DNA of 64,000 nucleotides from Faecalimonas umbilicata (GCF_004346095.1 NZ_SLZV01000020.1:1-64000), one strand, 5' to 3'; positions 18,144 through 26,925 are shown, counted from the first letter of the stretch. Numbers and translations: made by a program. Notes: a model not told the origin generated them from the letters alone.

Positions 18144-18179
18144 ATAACCGAGATGTCTTTTCTAAAACACCCCGGCTAT
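18144..18179 (-). terminator. terminator after the ICE helicase gene
   Basis: A hairpin whose stem (ATAGCCGGGGTG / CATCTCGGTTAT) resembles that at 15496-15541. It lies downstream of the helicase C-terminal part, and an AT-rich promoter-like stretch for the AbiL-like cassette starts just beyond it. Confidence 0.65.
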
Positions 18180-18263
18180 CCATTACTTCTTTTTGAACCA
18201 TCCTTTTAATAAAACAATGCTCATTCTATCATATGCGGTGCCAGCCCTCTGACACCACATCTC

Positions 18264-19205
18264 TCATCGTTCCAGAACTTTACACTTTGTTTCTACCACT
18301 TCCACACTTTCATCCGGCTCCACATCTAAAATCGGATGTTCTTTCTTATCCATATCAAGCATTACATTTAATTCCCCTAGTCTTGCAGTTTTCTGTTGTA
18401 ACTCTTCCTCTTGAGCAAAGGGCTTCTGCACTTCCTGTTTCGCTGTTTCAAGTTGTTCCTTTAACGTTTCCAATCGCTCCTGACAATGCAAGAGCCGATC
18501 CGGTATCTTCTCAATCTCATTGTCAATACGTGTGATATTTCCATAGATATCTGTTCCAAGCGCTACCGGATAACTTCTTTTTCCTTTCAGTTCTACAACA
18601 AATTCTTTTGAAAAGGTATTATAAGAAAGTTCCATCCCAAATCCTCGGTATACTCCAAGTACAACCGGCTCTGGAGATTTCATTGCTTTGCATGCCGCAA
18701 TCAATGCCTGTCCCGCCTCTTTTTTATCTGCATATACTATTCCTTGTATCTGCATCGGTGGAAAAGTCTCTCGATCTTTCGGTGTATATTCTTTTACATG
18801 CGCCAAGTCTTCCTTATATTCTGCAATCCACTTTTCCTGCTGTTTAATCTGCTGTGGAAAATACGTCATCACTTTATCCTCCATTTCATACTTTTGGCTC
18901 AGATAACTCTGCTTTAAAAGCTGTAGCTTCGACACCTGAATATCCAAATCCATTTTTTCTTTGATAAACGGATTCCCGGCAGCAAGCGCTTTGATTTCCG
19001 CATAAGACAGTGCGGTTGCATCCACATCTTCCACTGCCCTTACCGGATTTTTGGAAGTCATGATCTGGCTGATAATCTTCTGTTTATTTTCAATAACCTG
19101 ATAGAGATACGCATCAAAGGTTCCCTCCGTCACATAGCGAATAATGTCCACCTTCTTATTTTTATTTCCCTGACGGACCGTCCTACCGGCTCTCTGCTCC
19201 AGATC
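18264..19205 (-). pseudogene. C-terminal part of the ICE helicase/methylase, cut off by the nested element
   Basis: Translation from the nested-element junction reads LEQRAGRTVRQGNKNKKV, which is helicase motif VI, and then about 295 residues of the usual C-terminal region, ending ETKCKVLER. The upstream partner at 30205-36809 ends in CPWRPRD, the residues that normally precede LEQRAGR. The frame of both parts matches once 11,001 bp are removed. A GTG at 19151 could start a 295-residue fragment, but it lacks a convincing ribosome binding site. Domains here are a coiled coil (about 70-130) and a DUF-like strand-rich end. Confidence 0.9.
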
Positions 19206-21061
19206 AGTCGGTCATTTTTTGCGGACAGTTCAATACATGCCTGTCTGTTTCGCTCCCTGCTCCTGCGTTTGCTCTCGTTTGATTTCTCCCTCTGTATCTT
19301 CTTGGCACAAGCAGGACAATACTTCGATATGCCAGAGCGGGGAACATATTCAACACCGCACACCGTACAATTCTTAGGCTTTAACGCAGTCCACCGCTTT
19401 GTCGGTGTGATATGTAATTCACCGACAAAGCCGATGAATTTATAATAAATCTTGATTTCCTGCCGCACCATTCCGTCTGTAAGTTTCTCACGTTCCGAAA
19501 CAAGTATCTTGTCTATAAGTGCGTTTATGATGGTTGCGTCCAGTTCCTTAATGCCTTGATAGTTGCGGATTAGGGAGAGGAAATCACGGACACCCTGCGT
19601 CTTCTCATAGCTGTCGCTGAGCGTTTCCGTTACCTCTTTCAGCCTTGCTTCAATTTCAAGCTGTTCTTTCTGGTATTTTCCCGACATCATCTCAAAATTC
19701 CGCTCGGTAATACGCTCCATCACCTTATCTTCATAGAGTGAGGAAAACAGCCTGTCCAGTTCTGCAAGGCGTTTGTTCAGTTTTCTTTGCTCCTTTTCCA
19801 GTGCCTTTGCCTTGCTCTGGTCTGTTTCCGTGAGCCGCTTTTCAATCGCCCTCACTGCCTTTTCATCATTGACTGCCATATCCGCAAATCGGTTGATGTC
19901 GGTGAGGACAGCGTTGAACAAGTCCCTCGCTTCAATGCTGTGTGCGGTACACATGATATTACCGTATCTGCCATAATTATTGCAGGAATATTGTACGCAG
20001 TCGATGATGTCGGGGCGTTTCCTCCTGTTGGCACTCATAGCCCGCATCGCATAGCCGCAGTCCGCACACTTAATAACGCCTGCAAAGATGTTCTCAAAGC
20101 CGCCCTTGTTTTCTGGTAATCTGCGGCTTGTAATAAGCTGCTGTACGGTATCAAATTCCTCCTGCGTGACTATCCCCTCATGGGTGTCTGGTATCACTTC
20201 CCATTCTTCGGGCAGCTTAGAGGGGCGTTTCTTGCTTTTCATGTTGGCGGCAATCCGCTTGTAGCCTGCAAGGTTTCCCGCATATATCGGGCTTCTTAAA
20301 ATGCCCCTTACGCTGTTCTCGCTCCAAATATAACGGTTCTCCTCATTCTCCTCAAAATACCTCTCATAGCCTGTTGCCCCCTGCTCCGCCGCATAAGCGG
20401 CGGGGCGTAAGATATGCTGTTTGTTGATGTGCTTGCGGATTTTGGCGATTCCGTTGCCCGCTAACGCAAGGTCAAATATTTCCCTTACCACATGGGCAAC
20501 TTTGTCATCTATCAGCAGATGGTTGTGGTCGGCGGGGTCTTTGACGTAACCGTATGGTGCTGTCGTCCCCATGAATTTCCCCTGCTGAAACCTCGCTCGG
20601 TACGCCGATTTTATCTTGACCGACACATCGGCGGAATACATTTCGTTTAGGATGTTGCGGAAAGGCGTGATGTCCATAGCGGATTTATTGAGCGTGTCCA
20701 CGCCGTCATTGACCGCTATATACCTCACATTATGCTCTGGGAAAAACACTTCCAGATACAGTCCGCAATCAAGATAGTTCCTCCCCAGACGAGATAAATC
20801 TTTCGTGATAACGCAGTTTATCAGACCGCTTTCAATGTCCTTAATCATGTTCTGGAAACTTGGTCTTTGGAAATTTGTACCAGAGTAACCGTCGTCCACA
20901 TACGTTTTTGCTAAGTGCCATCCCTGCTTTTTCACATAATCCGTGAGGATGGATTTCTGTGTCGCAATGCTCGCACTCTCGTTATCCGTGCCATCGTCTT
21001 TTGACAAGCGGCAGTACATGCCGACTTCATAAATCTTGTTCTCCATTCTTATTCCTGCCAT
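19130..21061 (-). CDS. large serine recombinase (TnpX/TndX-like)
   Basis: This 643-residue recombinase excises and inserts the nested element. The N-terminal resolvase domain has the catalytic Ser in YCRLSKDDG and the conserved ATQKSILTDY, DDGYSGTNFQRPSF and TKDLSRLGRNYLD stretches. It is followed by the recombinase domain, a zinc ribbon (CADCGYAMRAM, YSCNNYGRYG), a long coiled coil (about 400-480) and a C-terminal CxxC...CxxC finger (CTVCGVEY, YCPACAKK). GGAGG precedes the ATG. The last 24 residues and the stop codon are encoded by target DNA beyond the element end. In an excised circle the frame would instead stop at the att core. Confidence 0.95.
   Translation of the reverse strand: MAGIRMENKIYEVGMYCRLSKDDGTDNESASIATQKSILTDYVKKQGWHLAKTYVDDGYSGTNFQRPSFQNMIKDIESGLINCVITKDLSRLGRNYLDCGLYLEVFFPEHNVRYIAVNDGVDTLNKSAMDITPFRNILNEMYSADVSVKIKSAYRARFQQGKFMGTTAPYGYVKDPADHNHLLIDDKVAHVVREIFDLALAGNGIAKIRKHINKQHILRPAAYAAEQGATGYERYFEENEENRYIWSENSVRGILRSPIYAGNLAGYKRIAANMKSKKRPSKLPEEWEVIPDTHEGIVTQEEFDTVQQLITSRRLPENKGGFENIFAGVIKCADCGYAMRAMSANRRKRPDIIDCVQYSCNNYGRYGNIMCTAHSIEARDLFNAVLTDINRFADMAVNDEKAVRAIEKRLTETDQSKAKALEKEQRKLNKRLAELDRLFSSLYEDKVMERITERNFEMMSGKYQKEQLEIEARLKEVTETLSDSYEKTQGVRDFLSLIRNYQGIKELDATIINALIDKILVSEREKLTDGMVRQEIKIYYKFIGFVGELHITPTKRWTALKPKNCTVCGVEYVPRSGISKYCPACAKKIQREKSNESKRRSRERNRQACIELSAKNDRLIWSREPVGRSVREIKIRRWTLFAM
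19203..19206. other. att junction, low-coordinate end of the nested element
   Basis: ATCA (TGAT on the minus strand) marks the crossover. Inside the element the minus strand has imperfect inverted-repeat sequence that mirrors the other end (GCGGACAGTTCAA matched to GCGGACATTCAA). The exact cut within TGAT is most likely at GA, as known for TnpX/TndX recombinases. Confidence 0.8.
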
Positions 21062-21115
21062 ACTGTAAAACCTCCATATCTGTCCTATCTGTTTTCATGT
21101 TCCATTGCGTACATT

Positions 21116-21307
21116 CTAAGCGGACAGCCCCTCATTGTCGAAGGTGTCGCCCTCGGCAATCTTCTTCCGAATATCCTCGGAAATAATCGGGATAAACGCT
21201 TCTGTGACTGTCTGCGTGCCGACATATTCACGGCTGATTATCATCTGAACTGGTGCTTTCGGCACGATACGCTTTCTCTTTTTATCTGCTTTCTTATCCT
21301 CGCCCAT
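21116..21307 (-). CDS. small element-encoded protein (63 aa), unknown function
   Basis: This short protein has a very basic start (EDKKADKKRKRIVPK) and a conserved-looking core (VQMIISREYVGTQTVTEAFI). It is typical of the small conserved gene just upstream of the recombinase in elements of this type. GGAAAGGAAG lies upstream of the ATG at 21307. Its role is unknown; directing or regulating excision is a guess from position. Confidence 0.65.
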   Translation of the reverse strand: MGEDKKADKKRKRIVPKAPVQMIISREYVGTQTVTEAFIPIISEDIRKKIAEGDTFDNEGLSA

Positions 21308-21377
21308 ACTTAAATCTTCCTTTCCAGACAGGGCAGGAGAACGTCTGGAAACGCCCCGCCCTGTCAATCAGATACCA

Positions 21378-21608
21378 TCAATCCCCGCTGTTTACTTCTT
21401 TCTGTAATGCTTCAAGGAGTGCTGCTGCTTCATCAGCGTTCAACGTGATACCCTTTCCGCACTTCTCACGGTTCGGGGAAAAGCTGCGGATGTCATATTT
21501 CGGCTCTCTTCCGTTCCATGAGATAAGATTGATTTCTTTTGTGTAGCCGCTGTCGCCCTTAGACAATACGGCGATTTCCTTTACAATCTCATACTGGATT
21601 TCTTTCAT
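21378..21608 (-). CDS. YdbC/PC4-like ssDNA-binding protein
   Basis: This 76-residue protein fits the YdbC family, which has a PC4-type single-stranded nucleic acid-binding fold. Typical residues are LISWNGREPKYDIRSF and NREKCGKGITLNADEAAALL. It probably coats DNA during transfer or replication of the nested element. It lies between ParB and the small basic gene. Confidence 0.8.
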   Translation of the reverse strand: MKEIQYEIVKEIAVLSKGDSGYTKEINLISWNGREPKYDIRSFSPNREKCGKGITLNADEAAALLEALQKEVNSGD

Positions 21609-21653
21609 TCTTCATACCTCAATTTTCTGCATTTACCTCCCGAAAAGAGAAGA

Positions 21654-22508
21654 TTAGCGGCTGTCCCTGCCCCGTTTCCTCTGCAATTCACGCTCCAAAA
21701 GTTTAATGATGGTTTCCTCCATCTGCTTCGGCGTTGTGTTCTTCGGAAAATACTTTTTCAGCTTGCTTGTGTTGATTTTCAAGGTTTCTTTCTGGTTTCC
21801 CTTTTCCTCCGTCATAATTGCAAATATCGTATCCATGTCAAGCCGCCCGCTCTGGCTTAGGCTTTTCATCCGCTGTGCCTGTGAGAGTGAGGGCGTTGCT
21901 TCTTCGCTCTCCATCGTGGCAAAGAGGTTTTCCTGCTCGTCTTTCTTCAAAAAGGACAGTTCCACCGCAGGCGTGAGGGCGATTTTCCCCTCGTCCACCA
22001 TCCGCAAAATCGGCGGTATCAGTTCCGTCAAACGGATAAATCTTTGTACGGTCATCCTGCCTACGCCGAAGCCCTGTGCCACCTTGTCGTCCGTCCGCAA
22101 CTTCGTCACAACTTGTGACGAGGTTAAGTCTGTGCGGAAACCCTGCCGCTTCATGGCTTCGGATTTCATCTTGTAGGCAAACGCCCGCTCTGATGGCAGG
22201 ATATTCTCACGCTGTAAATTACTGTCTACAAGGGTGATGATGGCTCGGTCACGGTCTAAGGGCAGGACAAACGCAGGCACGGTATTTATCCCTGCAAGTT
22301 CAGACGCACGGACACGCCGCTGCCCTGCAATCACTTCATAGCCGTTCCCGTCCTCTTTCGGGCGTGTGATTATCGGCGTGACAATGCCAAATTCCTTGAT
22401 GCTTTCCGCTAATTCTGACAGCGTTTCATCCTCTGCCACATGAAACGGATTGTCGGGAAACGGGTACAAGTCTTTGGTCTTTAACACCTTAAAATCCTGT
22501 TTCTTCAT
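21654..22508 (-). CDS. ParB/RepB/Spo0J family partition protein of the nested element
   Basis: This 284-residue ParB-like protein has the N-terminal ParB/sulfiredoxin-like domain (YPFPDNPFHVAEDE, VIAGQRRVRASELAG), then an HTH domain (VAQGFGVGRMTVQRFIRL), and a basic C-terminus. In Tn4451-type elements the same position is taken by TnpY. It differs clearly from the ICE ParB at 40746-41705. No ParA is present in the nested element, so it may serve as a regulator or plasmid-like stabiliser. Confidence 0.9.
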   Translation of the reverse strand: MKKQDFKVLKTKDLYPFPDNPFHVAEDETLSELAESIKEFGIVTPIITRPKEDGNGYEVIAGQRRVRASELAGINTVPAFVLPLDRDRAIITLVDSNLQRENILPSERAFAYKMKSEAMKRQGFRTDLTSSQVVTKLRTDDKVAQGFGVGRMTVQRFIRLTELIPPILRMVDEGKIALTPAVELSFLKKDEQENLFATMESEEATPSLSQAQRMKSLSQSGRLDMDTIFAIMTEEKGNQKETLKINTSKLKKYFPKNTTPKQMEETIIKLLERELQRKRGRDSR

Positions 22509-22516
22509 TCACATAT

Positions 22517-23482
22517 CTACCTTTCTTTCGCTCTGCTTTTATGGTTTTTCTGCAATTCTTCCAACACTTCGGGCGGTATCTTTGAGAGCAGCCGCCCCAT
22601 CTGCTCGTTGGTTCTCTGCAACTCAAATATCTTCTGGTTCGCTTTCTGCACCTTTAGTTCCTGCTCATACTTTTCATCACGCATACGCCCCGCATAGTCT
22701 GATTCCTGCCCGATTTGCTCCTTTAGGCTATTGATATAGGCACTCTGCTTACTGATTTCCTTTGAGAATTTCTCCACGTCTGGGAGCCATGCCGCAATCA
22801 GTTCCAGAGCCTTGTCACGCTTCTTCCCTGCATTAAAGGCGTTGATGTCGGACAGTGCAGACACAATTTCCTCATACTGTTTATCAAGCCTGCCGCCCAA
22901 CTTATAGAGCCATGTGGGGACATGTTTCCGCTTCGTTTCCATTGAGGACTGACCTCTTTCAAGCTGATTCCACCGTGAGGACATCCGCTCATGGTAGGCG
23001 GTCTGCCATTCGGACAGGCTCTTTTGATTGCCTAAAATTGTTTTGGCAGACAGCTTATTGTCTGGTGTAATCGGCACAAAACAGAGGTGCATATGCGGCG
23101 TTCTCTCGTCCATGTGGACGACTGCGGAGAGGATATTTTTCTCCCCGACACGCTCTGAAATGAAATCCAGAGCCATCGTAAAATACGCTTTCTGTTCTTT
23201 GGGCGGCAGGCTGTTCATAAATTCTGGCGAAGCCGTGATAAGCGTTTCCACCATCATCACGCTATCTTTCCTCGTCCTGCACCCTGCTTCGGCTACCATG
23301 CGGTTAATCTCTTTCTTGTAGGTGTACCTCGGCGGATTCACAAGATGGTAGTTATCTTTCGAGCGTTCCATATCTATATCTGGATTGCTTTTATAGGCTT
23401 CTTTTTTACGCTCGTTGTGGCGTTCGCAAGCCGCAACGCCGCCCGCTTTGCGTTTCTGGAAACGCAGGATTGCATAGGGCAT
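22517..23482 (-). CDS. MobV-family relaxase (Pre/Mob type)
   Basis: The 321-residue protein starts with the MobV motif (MPYAILRFQKRKAGGVAACE), contains the metal-binding HxDxRTPHxH motif as VHMDERTPHMHL near residue 120, and ends in coiled coil. Relaxases of this class nick the oriT and allow the nested element to be mobilised by a co-resident conjugation system. A matching oriT lies upstream at 23766-23800. Its end is followed 8 nt later by parB. Confidence 0.93.
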   Translation of the reverse strand: MPYAILRFQKRKAGGVAACERHNERKKEAYKSNPDIDMERSKDNYHLVNPPRYTYKKEINRMVAEAGCRTRKDSVMMVETLITASPEFMNSLPPKEQKAYFTMALDFISERVGEKNILSAVVHMDERTPHMHLCFVPITPDNKLSAKTILGNQKSLSEWQTAYHERMSSRWNQLERGQSSMETKRKHVPTWLYKLGGRLDKQYEEIVSALSDINAFNAGKKRDKALELIAAWLPDVEKFSKEISKQSAYINSLKEQIGQESDYAGRMRDEKYEQELKVQKANQKIFELQRTNEQMGRLLSKIPPEVLEELQKNHKSRAKER

Positions 23483-23525
23483 AATTCATCATCTTCCTTT
23501 CTTCGGCGGGTAAACTGCCCTTTGG

Positions 23526-24063
23526 GTGACAGCGGTGACGGCGGTGACAGCAGTTTTGGGATACCCCCTACCGACTGCCTCAACTGTCACCCTTATTCCC
23601 TGCATGACGGTCATGTCGATGATGACGGTGTTTTTGGAATACCCCCTCGCAAGAGCCGTCACCGTCATGCTGCCATTCTTTTATCCGAAGCGTGGAGCGT
23701 AGGATAAGCAGGGCGTAAGACCTGCCATAAGGGAGTCCAGAGGGAACGTCTGGCACACGACTTTGCAGGGCAAAGTGTAGTGTGTTACACCCTGTAAACG
23801 CAGTCGGAAAAATCGGAAGGATTTTTCTGACCGCAGGGGTGGTTTTACACGCCGAAAAGGGCGGGTAAATCCTACGCCTGCACTTTGCGTTTACGGGGTG
23901 TTCTCCCGCAGGGATGACAGCGGCAGGGTATCCTAAAATCACTGTCACCGCCGTCACCGCTGTCACCCGCAGGGCAGAGTCGCCAGCTTTACACGGCTTT
24001 AAGCGTCAATGACAGTAACAGGGGGTATCCCAATATCGCTGTCACCACCGTCACCGCTGTCAC
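23526..24063. repeat. paired inverted iteron-like repeats near the RepA gene
   Basis: Four related units combine a GACAGCGGTGACGGCGGTGAC-like block or variant with a GGGGGTATCCC-like block. The GTAT-containing cores are at about 23562, 23636, 23926 and 24017. Two units face one way and two the other, flanking a central core that contains the MobV oriT. The last unit overlaps the end of the RepA-like gene. They look like replication or transfer-control repeats. The stretch 23483-23998 otherwise holds no convincing gene. Confidence 0.6.
23766..23800 (+). other. MobV-type oriT of the nested element
   Basis: The plus strand reads AAGTGTAGTGTGTTACAC at 23773-23790. TAGTGTG/TTA is the conserved nick core of pMV158-family (MobV) origins. 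A hairpin GTGTA...TACAC brackets the nick, and CAGGG/CCCTG extends the stem. The site lies about 280 bp upstream of the MobV gene. Confidence 0.7.
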
Positions 24064-25030
24064 CCGCCCGCTTTGCAAGCGAAATCTGCCTGCCGTGTTT
24101 TTTGCGGCTGTACTGATAAACGATATGGTTCTCATTTAAAAATGTGGTGCGGTATTCATTGAGCCATTTCGTAATCACCGTGGGTATGGTTTCCGTTTCC
24201 CTCATAGCGGCTAACAGCTCCGTTGCCGTGCCTGCCCATTCTTCCTTATCCCTCATAAAATCCACCAACCGAAAAAGGACGTCTGGTATCGTTTCTTTCG
24301 CAAGCTGCTCCTGCGTTTTTCTCTCCACAAGTTCCCAACTGCAATCACGGAAACGCAGCGTGTATTCCTGATAGGGCGTGTCCCTGCCCGTCACATACAG
24401 CTTGGCGGTGTCGGATGCCCGTTTCTCCTTTTCCAGAACAAAGGTAGCGTCCGCACTCCCCGTTAAGCCTGTCGTCCCAGACACCTTGTTGAACACATCG
24501 CTGTCATTCTGCTTTCGGATGTGGTGTACGACAATGACCGCCAATGAATGCCTGTCGGCAAAGTCTTTGATTAGTGAGATGTCCCCATAGTCGCTTGCGT
24601 AGGCATTGTCTTTTGAAGCTGTACGGACTTTCTGCAAAGTGTCAATGACAATAAGCCTGCTGTTTGGGTAATCTTTCAGATAATCTTCAAGCTGCACGAT
24701 AAGACCGTCTGACAGCTTGCAGCTTGCCACGGCAAAGTGAAGCCGCCTGCTCGCTTCGTTCGTCAATCGGAACAGCCTGTCCTGTATACGGCAGAACGTG
24801 TCCTCAAGGCAGAGGTAAAGCACGTCGCCCTCCATTGTCGGCATATCCCACAAGGGAAGTCCCTGCGACACGCATAAACATAGCTTCAGCATGAGCCAGC
24901 TCTTTCCTATCTTCTGTGAGCCGCAGAACAGCGACAAGCCTGTGGGGATAAGGCTGTCCACCACAAAGGACGGCTTCTCAAGCGGTTCATAAAGGAGCGT
25001 TTCGGCGTTGACTGTCTGTAACTTCTGCAT
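23999..25030 (-). CDS. RepA-like AAA ATPase / replicative helicase
   Basis: The 343-residue protein has a RecA-like ATPase core with Walker A in CGSQKIGKSWLML near residue 40, Walker B in RLIVIDTLQKVR near residue 128, and VVHHIRKQND further on. This matches RepA-type hexameric helicases of plasmids and mobile elements. The C-terminal GDSGDGGDSDIGIPPV is encoded by one of the iteron-like repeats. It suggests the element may replicate as a plasmid-like circle after excision. GGAGG precedes the ATG. Confidence 0.85.
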   Translation of the reverse strand: MQKLQTVNAETLLYEPLEKPSFVVDSLIPTGLSLFCGSQKIGKSWLMLKLCLCVSQGLPLWDMPTMEGDVLYLCLEDTFCRIQDRLFRLTNEASRRLHFAVASCKLSDGLIVQLEDYLKDYPNSRLIVIDTLQKVRTASKDNAYASDYGDISLIKDFADRHSLAVIVVHHIRKQNDSDVFNKVSGTTGLTGSADATFVLEKEKRASDTAKLYVTGRDTPYQEYTLRFRDCSWELVERKTQEQLAKETIPDVLFRLVDFMRDKEEWAGTATELLAAMRETETIPTVITKWLNEYRTTFLNENHIVYQYSRKKHGRQISLAKRAGDSGDGGDSDIGIPPVTVIDA

Positions 25031-25185
25031 GGCTTTCCTCCTTTCGGGCGGTGTTTTTGTTTTCGTTGCACATAGGCGTTGACCTCCTTAAAAATAGATT
25101 TACTCCCACGAAGAAAAAGTGAGAGTATGTAATGCCGCCAATCCCACACAAATAAAAAACAGATTTCTTTTTCGGGCGGTGTCGG

Positions 25186-25659
25186 TCACGGTTGGAGATA
25201 CTTCCTCATTTCCGCCTTTACTTTCTCCTTTGCAATCGCAACAGATTTCTGTATTGCCGAAGCGGTGCAATGCTCCATAGCGGCGATTTGGTAAAAATTG
25301 AACTCATACTCGTAGTAGAGCAGGAAACGCCGCCTTTGTATCTCTGGCAGTCCGTCAACCGCCTTACAGAGCAGTTCTGCCCGTTCTGCCTCAATCATTT
25401 GTTCCTCTATGCTCTTAGGCAGCTTCAACGCCCGCCTGTTCAGCGTTTCGTCCCATACTTCCGAAAACTCCCTGTGCCGCTCGTCCCATTGGAGGAGATT
25501 CCTGTTCCTGCGTTCCATCTGCCGAAACTCCATAAAGAACTGTTCCGACACTTCCAACTCGTGGGATTTGCCCTGCCCGTCCTTAAAGCTGATAAAATAC
25601 CTTGTGCCGCTTTCCGTGGATTCCTCCCGAAGCGTGTACGCCTTAACTCTGTATGCCAT
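25186..25659 (-). CDS. small sigma-70-like factor (third of three)
   Basis: This 157-residue protein ends in a sigma region 4-type helix-turn-helix (LPEIQRRRFLLYYEYEFNF, then CTASAIQKSVAIAKEKV). The N-terminal half (VKAYTLREESTESG) is not a standard region 2. The ATG at 25659 follows AGGAGG. It is the third of three short sigma-like genes in a row upstream of the RepA-like gene, probably controlling element genes. Confidence 0.75.
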   Translation of the reverse strand: MAYRVKAYTLREESTESGTRYFISFKDGQGKSHELEVSEQFFMEFRQMERRNRNLLQWDERHREFSEVWDETLNRRALKLPKSIEEQMIEAERAELLCKAVDGLPEIQRRRFLLYYEYEFNFYQIAAMEHCTASAIQKSVAIAKEKVKAEMRKYLQP

Positions 25660-25735
25660 CCCGCTTGCCTCCTGCAAAAAATAAGTGAGGGGATTTCCAT
25701 CCCTCACCCAGTAGCCCGCAGGACGGCAGGCTGTT

Positions 25736-26167
25736 TTAGACGCTATAAAATTTTCGTAGCTTCTTCCGCAGATGGTCTAACCTCGCATAGATGGCACCAG
25801 TCGTCAAATGCACGAGCGGGGCAATCTCCTTTGTGGAATACCCCTGCATTTTCAGCAGGACGATTTTCAAGGTACGCCCGTCCACCGCGACTAATACTTG
25901 ATAGAGATTTTCGCTCTCAATCTCGTCCAGTAACTCCGCAACCGTACCCACTTCCGTCTGCCGCTCCCTGTCTGCCATGTCCTCAAGGTATTCCGCAATG
26001 TCATTCGTCCATCGGTAAAACCGCCTGTTGGAATTGAAGTCTGCCCTGTCCGCAATGCGTATCTGCTCAATGGTCGCTTCATCAACGCCGCACTCACGCA
26101 GCAGCTTTTCCTCCGCTTCTTTCCAGATACGCCATTTCCTGTCCTCCCGTCCGTGGTTATATGCCAT
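25736..26167 (-). CDS. small sigma-70-like factor (second of three)
   Basis: The 143-residue protein has a C-terminal sigma region 4-like HTH (VLLKMQGYSTKEIAPLVHL, then AIYARLDHLRKKL). Its N-terminus (YNHGREDRKWRIWKEAEEKL) is charged and helical. I chose the ATG at 26167 because GGAGG lies 9 nt upstream. It may act as a transcription activator or alternative sigma factor for transfer genes of the element. Confidence 0.75.
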   Translation of the reverse strand: MAYNHGREDRKWRIWKEAEEKLLRECGVDEATIEQIRIADRADFNSNRRFYRWTNDIAEYLEDMADRERQTEVGTVAELLDEIESENLYQVLVAVDGRTLKIVLLKMQGYSTKEIAPLVHLTTGAIYARLDHLRKKLRKFYSV

Positions 26168-26262
26168 GCTTCTTTTCCTCCAATCAGAATTGATTGAGAG
26201 GGCAGAGAAAAACCCCCTCATTTTCCCAAAGGAAAAAACAAGGGGGCTGAACGCCTTAAATT

Positions 26263-26772
26263 TTAATTTTCTATTATCTTTCTTAGTTTTCTTAGGATTC
26301 TGGCTTTGCGTTTGTTCACAACGCTCTGGGTTATGCCGAACCTCGCCCCGACTTCACGCTCAGAAAGTCCGTCAAAAAAGATTGCCTGTATCAATTCCTG
26401 TTCACTATCCGACAGCAAAGGCAGGGCGGCTTTCAGCCTGTCCACCATAACCGCATTGACAACGGTTTCCGCAATGTCTGCCGCTTCATCAGCGATAAAG
26501 TCTAAAGGCTTCCCCTCGCTGTCCGTAAATCCATCCAGAGAAAGCAGGCTGTTCTTCGTATCTAATTTTTTCAGATAACGCCACCGTTCCTTATCTCGGT
26601 AGAAGTCCGTGTATTGCTCCCTCACGACTTCAAGCAGACAGCCTTGAATGGGGATAAACAGCTTGTCCATATAGGTCTGGTCGGATTCCCTGCGGCGGCA
26701 GAAATCCGTATAGGACAGTTCCACATATCTGCCGCTTTCCTTGATATATACCTTTCTCGGTGCGTATTTCAC
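26263..26772 (-). CDS. sigma-70-like factor (first of three)
   Basis: The 169-residue protein starts at a GTG with GGGAGG 9 nt upstream. It ends in a sigma region 4 HTH (LLSDSEQELIQAIFFDGLSE, then GARFGITQSVVNKRKARIL). The central part is a possible region 2 remnant. It is the first of three sigma-like genes and lies downstream of a 435-bp leader with strong hairpins, suggesting controlled expression. Confidence 0.8.
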   Translation of the reverse strand: MKYAPRKVYIKESGRYVELSYTDFCRRRESDQTYMDKLFIPIQGCLLEVVREQYTDFYRDKERWRYLKKLDTKNSLLSLDGFTDSEGKPLDFIADEAADIAETVVNAVMVDRLKAALPLLSDSEQELIQAIFFDGLSEREVGARFGITQSVVNKRKARILRKLRKIIEN

Positions 26773-26794
26773 TGTAAGTACCTCCCATCTGAAT

Positions 26795-26822
26795 TTTTGA
26801 AATGTTCAAAATCCAGATGGAG
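26795..26822 (-). other. hairpin around the sigma-gene ribosome binding region
   Basis: CCATCTG/CAGATGG pairs across a short loop just upstream of the GTG start of the first sigma gene. The stem ends near the GGGAGG ribosome binding site and could modulate its access. Confidence 0.4.
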
Positions 26823-26887
26823 AGGTGGCGAACGACACCTAACACCACTAATAGCCCTATGGCACTTTCCAACAAAAATCGACAAAA

Positions 26888-26925
26888 GAAAAACCGCAAA
26901 GGCTCTATGACCTTTACGGTTATGG
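26888..26925 (-). terminator. intrinsic terminator in the sigma-gene leader
   Basis: On the minus strand AACCGTAAAGG pairs with CCTTTGCGGTT and is followed by TTTTCTTTTG. It lies between tet(O)/KTR and the first sigma gene, so it could separate the two transcripts or act as an attenuator. The stretch 26930-27207 holds no convincing gene. Confidence 0.6.

Noticed and set aside
19130-21061. Treating the serine recombinase as the ICE integrase
   Set aside because: The helicase split and terminal inverted repeats place it within the nested element.
23580-23966. 128-residue minus-strand frame upstream of MobV
   Set aside because: It consists largely of repeat-derived sequence and covers the oriT region; no ribosome binding site or recognisable domain.
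25192-26037. 281-residue plus-strand frame opposite two sigma-like genes
   Set aside because: The minus-strand genes have HTH motifs and good ribosome binding sites; the plus frame has shadow composition.
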